From positions 218,726 to 282,725 of the forward strand of contig NZ_JAGMUK010000216.1 of NCBI RefSeq assembly GCF_019049245.1: a stretch of DNA of 64,000 nt, in the 5' to 3' direction. Source of the DNA: Streptomyces sp. AC555_RSS877 (GTDB taxonomy: Bacteria > Actinomycetota > Actinomycetes > Streptomycetales > Streptomycetaceae). The notes beneath the pieces are model-generated. The model had not been told where the DNA came from and did no database searches. It was given only the letters and a program-made list of their open reading frames with translations. Both the position numbers and the translations under genes were made by a program. Each line of letters starts with the position of its first letter. Positions within the stretch are counted from its first letter, which is position 1. Positions 51,007 to 58,283 of this stretch are shown one piece after another.

Positions 51007-51069
51007 AGCAGCCAGTCGACCAATATCGCTCCTCCTGCGAGTCCGCCCTTCACCGTGAACCGAGTCGCT

Positions 51070-51687
51070 TCATCCGCGGTAGCCAACGCCCACCCCGGCG
51101 GAACGAATACGGCGAGACCTCCACCAACCCCAGACAGTGTGGGCCACCAGAGCGACCGCAACGGCAACAGCCGTGAACCGAACGCCGGTCCAGGTGCCCA
51201 GAACAACCTGACTCGGCCCGCGCGACTCCGTCTCCAGACGCATGGAAGTCTCATAAAAAGCCACCAGGGGAATAAGCAGCCGGAAGAAAAGGCCGCCGAT
51301 GCCCGGCACCTGCGCGAGGTTCCCCAGGAGCCCAAGGGGTGCTCCGAAGAGGAATGCCAGCACACCCCAGAGGACAATTCCGGATGATCCCGCACCTGAG
51401 GAATCCAGTCCACCCAGGGAGGCCAGGCTTCCCTTAGTCAGGTAGTAGGTCACGACACCGATAGCCAGCCCCAGAGGCGCGAGAACAACCGATTCGATTT
51501 TAGACAGACGGAAATAACCCACCAGAAACGCGTAACAGGCCCACGGCCACCCACCGGTGAAAACGGCACCCACGGCCGCACCTGGACGGCCGCCCCAATG
51601 CTCAACGACAGGCCCTATCAGGCCAAGCAACAAGCCAAGCCCGAGTGGCACCGCAAACGACGCGGCCCGGACACCCCAAAAATTCAC
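51070..51687 (-). CDS. multi-pass membrane protein, unknown
   Basis: 205 residues from GTG 51687, preceded by GGGGAG. Five to six hydrophobic segments: SFAVPLGLGLLLGLIGPVV, PWACYAFLVGYF, VVLAPLGLAIGVVTYYL, IVLWGVLAFLFGAPLGLLGN, FFRLLIPLVAFYE and VRFTAVAVAVALVAHTVW. I do not recognise the family. It is immediately downstream of the lactococcin-972-like gene on the same strand, the position of the membrane immunity/export protein in that bacteriocin operon, but sequence does not prove this role. Confidence 0.65.
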   Translation of the reverse strand: MNFWGVRAASFAVPLGLGLLLGLIGPVVEHWGGRPGAAVGAVFTGGWPWACYAFLVGYFRLSKIESVVLAPLGLAIGVVTYYLTKGSLASLGGLDSSGAGSSGIVLWGVLAFLFGAPLGLLGNLAQVPGIGGLFFRLLIPLVAFYETSMRLETESRGPSQVVLGTWTGVRFTAVAVAVALVAHTVWGWWRSRRIRSAGVGVGYRG

Positions 51688-51787
51688 TCTCTCCCCTTCC
51701 GGCCCTAATGCGGAATTACTCCGGACCTGCGTGCGCCCGGAGTAATGCCCACCCGAGGGAGGTCAACCCTCATCACGGCGGATACAT

Positions 51788-52252
51788 TTATGCATTATCG
51801 TAATACGCATAGCAGGTCCATGCCGCACCTTGTGTTGAGTTGGCGTAGGAAGTCTGCCCCTTCGCCACCCAGCCACTTCCATGGTCGACATTCTGGACCC
51901 TGACCGTTGACCTGTGCGTCACATCCGCGATGTAGTTCGAATAGCATCTCTTTCCAGCCGACACCAGCTCGTACCCATAGCACCACTTGCCATGAGTCAC
52001 ATTCTGGCAGGTATTCCCTCTCGCCTGAGTGGCCGAAACTTTGACTTCTAGCTTTACCACGCCCCATTCGGAGGGATTACCCAGCTCCGCTGGCGGGTTG
52101 ACGCCGTCACCCCTCTTGTGGATGACGGGCTGCCCAGTTATGAGGCCGTCGCTGGCCTCAACCACGGTATCGCCGGTACCGGTTCCGCTCCTAGGGCCGT
52201 AGGCCGCCGCCGGGGTGGCAAAGCTGGAAACCGCAAGCGCGGCGCCCGAAAT
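51788..52252 (-). pseudogene. lactococcin-972-like bacteriocin gene lacking its start
   Basis: From 52252 the frame reads ISGAALAVSSFATPAAA, the end of a Sec signal peptide, then about 130 residues. The C-terminal domain has TCQNVTHGKWCYGYELVSAG, KRCYSNYIADVTHRSTVRVQ, SGWVAKGQTSYANSTQGAAW and ends TCYAYYDNA. This is the lactococcin-972 family pattern (GxWxYG ... CYSNY ... YxNS), cell-wall (lipid II) targeting bacteriocins in characterised cases. No ATG/GTG exists near the signal peptide; the 5' end is replaced by EamA-transporter DNA. Probably silent unless translated from a fused frame. Confidence 0.75.
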
Positions 52253-52707
52253 GCGGTCGCCAGCGCCGCGTTGATCGCGGCCCAGTTGGGCCGACGGCCG
52301 CGCAGGCCCCACAGGGCGACGCCGGTCAGCCCCGCGCAGGACAGGGCGATGCCCGCCGCCGCCCACCCGTCCGGCACCTCGTGGGCGAAGACGGCGGCGA
52401 GCAGGGTGACCACCAGCGGCGCGGTGCCGCGCGCGATCGGGTACGCCTGCCCGAAGTCGCCCAGTCGGAAGGACTTCATCAGCAGGACGTAGTAGGCGAG
52501 GTGGATGACCGCCGAGGCGATCAGGTACGGCCACGCCCCCGCAGCCGGGACGGGCACGAAGGGCATCATGGCCAGCCCGATCAGTGACCCGCCGCCCGCG
52601 ATCAGCGTGAACCCGACGAGCTTGTCGGTGATCTGGTGCGCGATGGCGTTCCAGCTCGCGTGGGTGACCGCGGCCAGCAGCACGGCCGCGGTCACCAGCG
52701 GGGTCAT
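52253..52707 (-). pseudogene. EamA/DMT transporter, second half missing
   Basis: From ATG 52707: TPLVTAAVLLAAVTHASWNA, LVGFTLIAGGGSLIGLAMMP, YLIASAVIHLAYYVLLMKSF, IARGTAPLVVTLLAAVFAHE and GIALSCAGLTGVALWGLRGR. This is a complete first EamA repeat of about five helices. At ~residue 150 (NWAAINAALAT) homology stops and lactococcin-like DNA begins. EamA transporters normally have two repeats (~290 residues). The ATG overlaps the deacylase stop (ATGA). Confidence 0.8.
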
Positions 52708-53210
52708 GCGGTGTGCTCGCGCACGTCCACCAGGGCGGCGCCGGCGTGGGCGACAAGGTCCTCGGGCCGCATGGGGAAGACGGTGTACGGGGTGCCGGCC
52801 GCGGCCCACACGGTGTCGTGGTCGAGGAGGGAACGGTCGGCGAGGACCCGCGTCCGGGTGCGGTGCCCGAAGGGCGGCACGCCCCCGATCGCGTATCCCG
52901 TCGCCTCCCGTACGACGTCGGCCTTGGCGCGGGTGACCTTCTCGGCGCCGAGCGCCTCCCGGACCAGGTCGAGATCGACCCGGGAGGAACCGTCCATCAG
53001 CACCAGCACCGGCACGCCGTCCGCCGCGAAGATCAACGACTTGCAGATCTCGCTCAACTCGCACCCGAGCGCCGCCGCGGCCTCGGCGGCGGTCCGCGTG
53101 GCGTCCGGGAAACGCCGGATGCGCAGGTGCAGGTCGTCGAGGCCGAGTTCGCGCAGGGCCGCGGCGAAACGGGGGTGGGCTGCGGAGCCGTCAGTGTCGG
53201 TCGTCGTCAT
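52704..53210 (-). CDS. YbaK/EbsC family aminoacyl-tRNA deacylase
   Basis: 168 residues from ATG 53210. TRTAAEAAAALGCELSEICK, SLIFAADGVPVLVLMDGSSR and ATGYAIGGVPPFGH are the YbaK/ProX domain motifs; the conserved Lys of CKSL and GGVPPFG are intact. These enzymes hydrolyse mischarged tRNAs in trans. It is co-transcribed with the truncated EamA gene. An upstream start at 53243 is open but adds a non-conserved tail. Confidence 0.88.
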   Translation of the reverse strand: MTTTDTDGSAAHPRFAAALRELGLDDLHLRIRRFPDATRTAAEAAAALGCELSEICKSLIFAADGVPVLVLMDGSSRVDLDLVREALGAEKVTRAKADVVREATGYAIGGVPPFGHRTRTRVLADRSLLDHDTVWAAAGTPYTVFPMRPEDLVAHAGAALVDVREHTA

Positions 53211-53279
53211 ACCCGGCACGCTAGTGGTGGGTGTACGGGGCATGCGACCGGGATACGGCGTCGTCCCCCACGCCTGCGC

Positions 53280-53816
53280 CTACCCTGAGATCACCGAGCG
53301 GACCGCTGCCACCCGGTCGGCCAGATCGCCTGCGGGGATGTCGATGAGCTCGTAGCCGAACGCGCGGTAGGTCTGTTCGTGGAACTCCTCGAAGACAAGA
53401 GACTCCTGGAAGCTGATCCGCCGGGCACTGGTCGGCTCGCAGAAGCCCAGAGGGCGGACGAAGAGCACCTGCCGCTCATAGATCCCGCCGGTGGTGATTC
53501 GCTCGATCTCCGCGGTCAACGCCCGGGACACCGGCCTCCCCAGGTAGGTGGCCAGCGCGTGCGTGCAGACCGGTGACCGGTCGAAGACCTGGACGGTTCC
53601 CGTGACGGGCCCGTCCAACTGCCGTTCCCTCTGCAGCTCGACGACCTCGTCGACAAAGTCCGCCCGCGTCCACGGCTCCGCCTCCCCCAGAGCCTGCGCC
53701 CGCGCGATGACCGCGGTCGCCGCCTCCTCCACGACCGCGTAGCCGAGCTCGGCCAGGCCCCGCAGGATCGAGGTCTTGCCGGCGCCGGGGGTGCCGGTGA
53801 GAACGTAACGCTGCAT
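53280..53816 (-). CDS. AAA family ATPase (ATP/GTP-binding, NadR/Ttd14-like)
   Basis: 178 residues from ATG 53816. Walker A LTGTPGAGKTSILRGL at the very N-terminus, EEAATAVIARAQALGE, VFDRSPVCTHALATYLG as Walker B-like, and SFQESLVFEEFHEQTYRAFG. This small P-loop family is widespread in bacteria with unknown substrate, probably a kinase-like enzyme. It is divergent from a GNAT gene and precedes the deacylase gene by 69 bases. Confidence 0.8.
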   Translation of the reverse strand: MQRYVLTGTPGAGKTSILRGLAELGYAVVEEAATAVIARAQALGEAEPWTRADFVDEVVELQRERQLDGPVTGTVQVFDRSPVCTHALATYLGRPVSRALTAEIERITTGGIYERQVLFVRPLGFCEPTSARRISFQESLVFEEFHEQTYRAFGYELIDIPAGDLADRVAAVRSVISG

Positions 53817-53972
53817 GTCGGAGGCCTTCCGTACGGTGATGGACGGGCGCGGCTGATGCCCCGAGCCCACTCGGGACAGCCTGTCGGCGGAGGGAAGGGA
53901 GGGCGCGTTGCTCGAACGGCTCATGCGCCGGAGGCGGTTGCGGGAGCGCTCCCCAACCAGCAGATTACGACG

Positions 53973-54647
53973 ATGACTTCGGCACCCGCACCCGAGATAC
54001 GCCCTTACCGCCCCACCGACCGCCCCGCCCTCGACGACATCTGCGTCCGCACCGCACACGTCGGCCAGGACAGCCGCCCCCACTACGCCGACCCCGGTAT
54101 CTTCCCGGCGATCTTCGCGGCACCGTACGTCCACCTGGAGCCGGACCTGGCCTTCGTCCTGGACGACGGACAGGGACAAGCCGTCGGATACGTCCTCGGC
54201 ACCGCGGACACGCCCCGCTTCGTCGAGGACTTCCGGGCGAAGTGGCTGCCGCTGGTGGCCGATCGGTACCCCGAGCCGAAAGCCCCGCCCCGTACTCCCG
54301 ACGACGAGATCATCCCCCTGCTGCACCACCCCGAGCGCATGCTCGTCCCGGAAGTCGCCGCCTATCCTGCCCACCTCCACATCGACCTGCTCCCCGGCTG
54401 GCAGGGGCGCGGCTACGGGCGGGCCCTGATGCGGACCTTTCTCGACGCCCTGCGGGAGAAGGCCGTACCGGCCGTGCATCTGTCCATGCTCACCGCCAAC
54501 ACCCCCGCCCGGGCCTTCTACGACCGCCTCGGCTTCCACGAGATCGAGGTGCCGGACGCCGATCCGGGCGTGACCTATCTCGGGCGCACGTCAGAAGCCG
54601 GGGGACAGAAGCCGGCAGACAGTAGCCATGTACCGTATTCGTCGTGA
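53973..54647 (+). CDS. GNAT family N-acetyltransferase
   Basis: 224 residues from ATG 53973. IRPYRPTDRPALDDICVRTA, LAFVLDDGQGQAVGYVLGTA, HIDLLPGWQGRGYGRALMRT (acetyl-CoA motif) and NTPARAFYDRLGFHEIEVP are typical GNAT elements, resembling the O-GlcNAcase-associated acetyltransferase subgroup. Stop overlaps the MarR start by GTGA, suggesting a shared transcript. Confidence 0.87.
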   Translation: MTSAPAPEIRPYRPTDRPALDDICVRTAHVGQDSRPHYADPGIFPAIFAAPYVHLEPDLAFVLDDGQGQAVGYVLGTADTPRFVEDFRAKWLPLVADRYPEPKAPPRTPDDEIIPLLHHPERMLVPEVAAYPAHLHIDLLPGWQGRGYGRALMRTFLDALREKAVPAVHLSMLTANTPARAFYDRLGFHEIEVPDADPGVTYLGRTSEAGGQKPADSSHVPYSS

Positions 54648-55105
54648 GTGACGACGCACCGAAGCCCCCCTCCCCCACCCCCGGCTACCTCGTCTGGCGC
54701 CTGGCCAACAAGTGGCGTACCGCGGTCGACCAGGCCCTCGCGCCCTTGAACCTGACGCATGCCCAGTACGTCCTGCTGGCCTCCCTGAGCGGGATGGAGC
54801 GGTCGGGCCGGCAGCCGAGTCAGCGGGAGCTCGCCGAGTACACGGGGCTCGAGGCGCTGTACGTGTCGAAGCTGGCCCGGTCGCTGGAGGCGGGCGGGCT
54901 GGTCCGGCGCACCCGGGATGCCGAGGACACCCGGGTCGTGCGCCTGGCGCTGACCGACGAGGGCCGTAAAGCCGTGCGGCCCGCCATCGACGCCGTACAG
55001 GTGCTGCTCGACCAGTTGCTCACCCCGCTCGGCGGGCTGGACGACCGGCGGACCGACGACTTCAGGCGCACCCTGACGCAGCTCCTCGACACCCCGCTGG
55101 GCTGA
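54644..55105 (+). CDS. MarR family transcriptional regulator
   Basis: 153 residues from GTG 54644. Winged-helix core: LNLTHAQYVLLASLSGMERS, SQRELAEYTGLEALYVSKLA, RSLEAGGLVRRTRDAEDTRV and VRLALTDEGRKAVRPAIDAV. It is coupled to the GNAT gene and converges on the MMPL transporter. Ligand unknown. Confidence 0.9.
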   Translation: MSDDAPKPPSPTPGYLVWRLANKWRTAVDQALAPLNLTHAQYVLLASLSGMERSGRQPSQRELAEYTGLEALYVSKLARSLEAGGLVRRTRDAEDTRVVRLALTDEGRKAVRPAIDAVQVLLDQLLTPLGGLDDRRTDDFRRTLTQLLDTPLG

Positions 55106-55114
55106 GACGAGGAA

Positions 55115-55156
55115 AGCCGGTGAGGACGCCCCGTCCCCACGGAGCCCTCACCGGCT
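55115..55156. terminator. bidirectional terminator between marR-like and MMPL genes
   Basis: AGCCGGTGAGG (55115-55125) and CCTCACCGGCT (55146-55156) form an 11-bp perfect stem with a 20-base loop in the short convergent gap. Confidence 0.7.
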
Positions 55157-55181
55157 GGTCAAACAGAGGGTGCGCTGCGCG

Positions 55182-57419
55182 TCAGACGCGCACCAGCTCC
55201 CGGTCCTCGTCCGGATCCGCGTCCTTGACGTCGTCCGGCGTGCGCAGGCTCTCGCCCTCGACGTCCACGTTCGGCAGGGCGCGGTCCAGCCACTTCGGCA
55301 GCCACCAGGCTTTTTTGCCGAGGAGCGCGAGCACCGCCGGGACGATCGCCATGCGGACCACGAACGCGTCGAAGAAGACGGCGATCGCGAGGCCGAAGCC
55401 GATCATCTTGATCATCGACTCGCTGGAGCTGATGAAGCCGCCGAAGACGGCCATCATGATGACCGCGGCGGCTGCCACGACCCGGGCACTGTGCCGGAAG
55501 CCGGTGACGATGGCCTGGCTCGGCGACTCGCCGTGGACGTACGCCTCCCGCATGCGGGTCACGAGGAAGACCTCGTAGTCCATCGCGAGACCGAAGACCA
55601 CACCCACCATGAAGATCGGCATCATCGACATGATCGGGCCGGTTTCCTCGACGCCGATCAGGCCGCCGAGCCAGCCCCACTGGAAGACCGCGACCACGGC
55701 ACCGAGTGCGGCGAGCACGCTGAGCAGGAAGCCGAGGGCCGCCTTCAGCGGGACCAGGATCGAGCGGAAGATCACGATCAGGAGCAGGAAGGCGAGGCCG
55801 ACCACCAGGGCCAGGTACGGGATCAGCGCGTCGGTGAGCTTCTGCGAGAAGTCGATGTTCATCGCGGTGGTGCCGGTGACCAGGACCCTCGCGCCCGTGT
55901 CCGACGTGATGTCGGTGCCCTGGTCGCGGATGGAGTGCACCAGGTCCTCGGTCTGTACCGAGGACGGCTTGGAGTCCGGGATCACGGTGATCGTCGCCGT
56001 GTCGCCGGTCTTGTTGAACGCGGCCGGGGTCACCGTCACGACGTCCTTGAGACCCTTGATCCCGTCGGTGACCGTGGTGGCCGCCGCCTTGGGGTCGTCG
56101 CTGTCCTTGGCGTCGACGACGATCATGAGGGGGCCGTTGAAGCCGGGGCCGAAGCCCTCGGACAGCAGGTCGTACGCCCGGCGCTGGGTGGTGGAGGTCG
56201 GCTGCGAGCCGTCGTCGGGCAGGCCCAGTTCCAGCTGGGTGGCCGGAACGGCGATCGCGCCCAGCCCGACCACGCCGAGCAGCAGCACGGCGACCGGACG
56301 GCGGACGACGAAGCTCGCCCAGCGGGTGCCCATGCCGGGCTTGGCCTGCGCCGCGGACTTCTCGGGCGCCCCGGACTTCTCGCCGCCGCGCCGCTTGCGC
56401 TTCTCGCCGGTCGGCCGGACCTTCCGGCCCGCGTACCCGAGCAGCGCCGGGATCATGGTCAGCGCGATGAGGACGGCCACCACGACCGTGCCGGCCGCCG
56501 CGAGGCCCATCTTGGTCAGCATCGGGACGCCGACGACGGAGAGACCCGCCAGTGCGATCACGACCGTGAGACCCGCGAAGACGACCGCGGAGCCGGCGGT
56601 GCCGGTGGCCCGGCCTGCCGCCTCCTCGCGGTCACGGCCCTCGGCCAGCTCACCCCGGTAGCGGGAGACGATGAACAGCGCGTAGTCGATGCCGACCGCG
56701 AGGCCGATCATCAACGCGAGCGTGGAGGTGGTGTCGCCGAGGTCGAGCGCGTTGGCGAGGGCGGTGATGGTGGAGACGCCGATGCCGACGCCGATGACGG
56801 CCGTCAGCAGCGGCAGTCCGGCCGCGACCAGCGAGCCCAGGGTGAGGACGAGGACGAGCGCGGCGATGGCGAGACCGACGACCTCGCCGATCGCCCCCGG
56901 CTCGGCCGCGGCCTGCAGGGCGTCACCTCCGACGTCGACGGTCAGGCCGGTGGCCCGGGCCTCGTCCGCGGCCGCTTCGAGGGCGTCGCGGGTCGTGTCC
57001 TTCAGCTCCATGCCGGGGGCGTCGTACTTCACGGACGTGTAGGCGACCGTGCCGTCCTTGCTCACGGCGTTCGTGGTGAACGGGTCGGTGACGGAGACGA
57101 CCTCGGACCCGTCGCTCAGTTCCTTGACGGACTTGGCGACGGTCGCCTTGTTGCCGGCGTCCGTCATCTTCTCGCCCTCGGGCGCCTTGAAGACGATGCG
57201 GCCGGTCCCGCCGTCGGCGCTGGCGCCGGGGAAACGCTGTTCCAGCAGGTCGAAGGCCTTCTGCGCCTCGGTGCCGGGGATGGAGAAGGAGGTGGCGCCC
57301 GCGGAGGGGGCGCTGGCCGCGCCGACGCCGGCCAGCGTCAGCAGGGCGACCCATATCAGGGCGACGAAATGCCGTCGCCGGAAGGCGAGCCGGCCGAGTT
57401 TGTAGAGGAACGTGGCCAC
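55182..57419 (-). CDS. MMPL family (RND-like) transporter
   Basis: 745 residues, normal for actinobacterial MMPL proteins. N-terminal helix (FVALIWVALLTLAGVGAA), a first periplasmic loop of ~140 residues, then five helices including TSTLALMIGLAVGIDYALFI and VSRYRGELAEG. After a basic cytoplasmic loop (KRKRRGGEKSG) the pattern repeats, ending GVVFGLAMDYEVFLVTRMRE and GFGLAIAVFFDAFVVRMAIV. Both conserved Asp-bearing GxDY segments of the proton pathway are present. It lies downstream of a TetR gene, likely its repressor. Substrate may be a lipid or drug. Confidence 0.92.
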   Translation of the reverse strand: MATFLYKLGRLAFRRRHFVALIWVALLTLAGVGAASAPSAGATSFSIPGTEAQKAFDLLEQRFPGASADGGTGRIVFKAPEGEKMTDAGNKATVAKSVKELSDGSEVVSVTDPFTTNAVSKDGTVAYTSVKYDAPGMELKDTTRDALEAAADEARATGLTVDVGGDALQAAAEPGAIGEVVGLAIAALVLVLTLGSLVAAGLPLLTAVIGVGIGVSTITALANALDLGDTTSTLALMIGLAVGIDYALFIVSRYRGELAEGRDREEAAGRATGTAGSAVVFAGLTVVIALAGLSVVGVPMLTKMGLAAAGTVVVAVLIALTMIPALLGYAGRKVRPTGEKRKRRGGEKSGAPEKSAAQAKPGMGTRWASFVVRRPVAVLLLGVVGLGAIAVPATQLELGLPDDGSQPTSTTQRRAYDLLSEGFGPGFNGPLMIVVDAKDSDDPKAAATTVTDGIKGLKDVVTVTPAAFNKTGDTATITVIPDSKPSSVQTEDLVHSIRDQGTDITSDTGARVLVTGTTAMNIDFSQKLTDALIPYLALVVGLAFLLLIVIFRSILVPLKAALGFLLSVLAALGAVVAVFQWGWLGGLIGVEETGPIMSMMPIFMVGVVFGLAMDYEVFLVTRMREAYVHGESPSQAIVTGFRHSARVVAAAAVIMMAVFGGFISSSESMIKMIGFGLAIAVFFDAFVVRMAIVPAVLALLGKKAWWLPKWLDRALPNVDVEGESLRTPDDVKDADPDEDRELVRV

Positions 57420-57518
57420 GAAGGCGTACTCCCGGTCAGGTCGTGGTTTTCAGGGCAGGGGTCATCAGCCCGACGACGTGAGCGGTTACGTCAGGTGGGA
57501 TCCAGCTGTGGGGACTTG

Positions 57519-58118
57519 CTAGGGAACCGAGACGCCGAGGGCGGGGAGGACCACGGCGTCGATGTACGAACGAAGGAATTCCTGCGTGGGCGGCAGCTCG
57601 TCGATCAGCGTGCGGGTGGCGAAGGCGCCGACCATCATGTGGACGACGTACTCGCGCGCCGGACAGTCGGCCCGGACCTCACCGCGGTCCACCGCGCGCT
57701 GCATGACCTTGCGGAACTCACCCATCTCCGGTTCGACGAGCAGCGCCTTGAGCGCCCGCATCAGATCCGGGTTCGAGTGCGCGGCCATGGCCAGCGCCCG
57801 CATCAGATCGGAGTTGCGCTCCATGGTGCAGTCGTCCTCGCGTGCCACGAGGGTCTGGAAGTCACCCCGTAGGGATCCGGTGTCGACCTCGCCGATGCTG
57901 CCCGGCTTGTTGTGCCGCATGGCCTTGACGACCAGTTCGGGCTTGCCGCCCCACTGGCGGTACAAGGTCGCCTTGCTGGATCGCGTACGGGTGGCGACGG
58001 CGTCCATGGTGAGGGCGTCGTAGCCGACTTCCCGGAGCAGGTCGAGCACGGCCGCGTAGAGCTCGGCCTCGCGCTCGGGCGTGATCCGACTGCGGCGCAC
58101 CGTTGCGACTTCAGTCAT
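57519..58118 (-). CDS. TetR family regulator upstream of MMPL transporter
   Basis: 199 residues from ATG 58118; the open frame is much longer but only this part is protein-like. TetR HTH: LYAAVLDLLREVGYDALTMD then AVATRTRSSKATLYRQWGGK. The C-terminal part (YVVHMMVGAFATRTLIDELP) fits the TetR_C group typical of MMPL repressors. Two palindromes lie in its upstream region. Same strand as the transporter with a 99-base gap. Confidence 0.9.
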   Translation of the reverse strand: MTEVATVRRSRITPEREAELYAAVLDLLREVGYDALTMDAVATRTRSSKATLYRQWGGKPELVVKAMRHNKPGSIGEVDTGSLRGDFQTLVAREDDCTMERNSDLMRALAMAAHSNPDLMRALKALLVEPEMGEFRKVMQRAVDRGEVRADCPAREYVVHMMVGAFATRTLIDELPPTQEFLRSYIDAVVLPALGVSVP

Positions 58119-58150
58119 GACACTCACCTTCCGGCTCCGAACGACACGGT

Positions 58151-58165
58151 TTCGTACGTGACGAA
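58151..58165. promoter_or_regulatory. operator candidate TTCGT-n5-ACGAA
   Basis: Inverted repeat TTCGT (58151-58155) and ACGAA (58161-58165), about 35 bases upstream of the TetR start in the TetR/tricorn divergent region. Shares the half-site with the larger palindrome at 58186. Confidence 0.5.
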
Positions 58166-58185
58166 TGTAGCGCACTCTCATGCGA

Positions 58186-58202
58186 AACGAAACTGTTTCG
58201 TT
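58186..58202. promoter_or_regulatory. 17-bp TetR operator candidate
   Basis: AACGAAACTGTTTCGTT, perfect 8-bp arms around one base, between the divergent TetR and tricorn protease genes. The GAAAC-n-GTTTC type is common for TetR regulators of MMPL genes. It may control both directions. Confidence 0.65.
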
Positions 58203-58283
58203 CGTGTCGCGGTTCACCTGCGGCAGACTCGTACATGTTTTCCATAAGTTGCCCGGGTCCGTCCCCGGGAAAAGCATGGGGAG

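Noticed and set aside
55170..57872. 900-codon open frame on the plus strand opposite the MMPL and TetR genes
   Set aside because: Its translation is His/Asp/Arg-rich low complexity, the usual antisense shadow in very GC-rich coding DNA; the minus strand encodes clear MMPL and TetR proteins.
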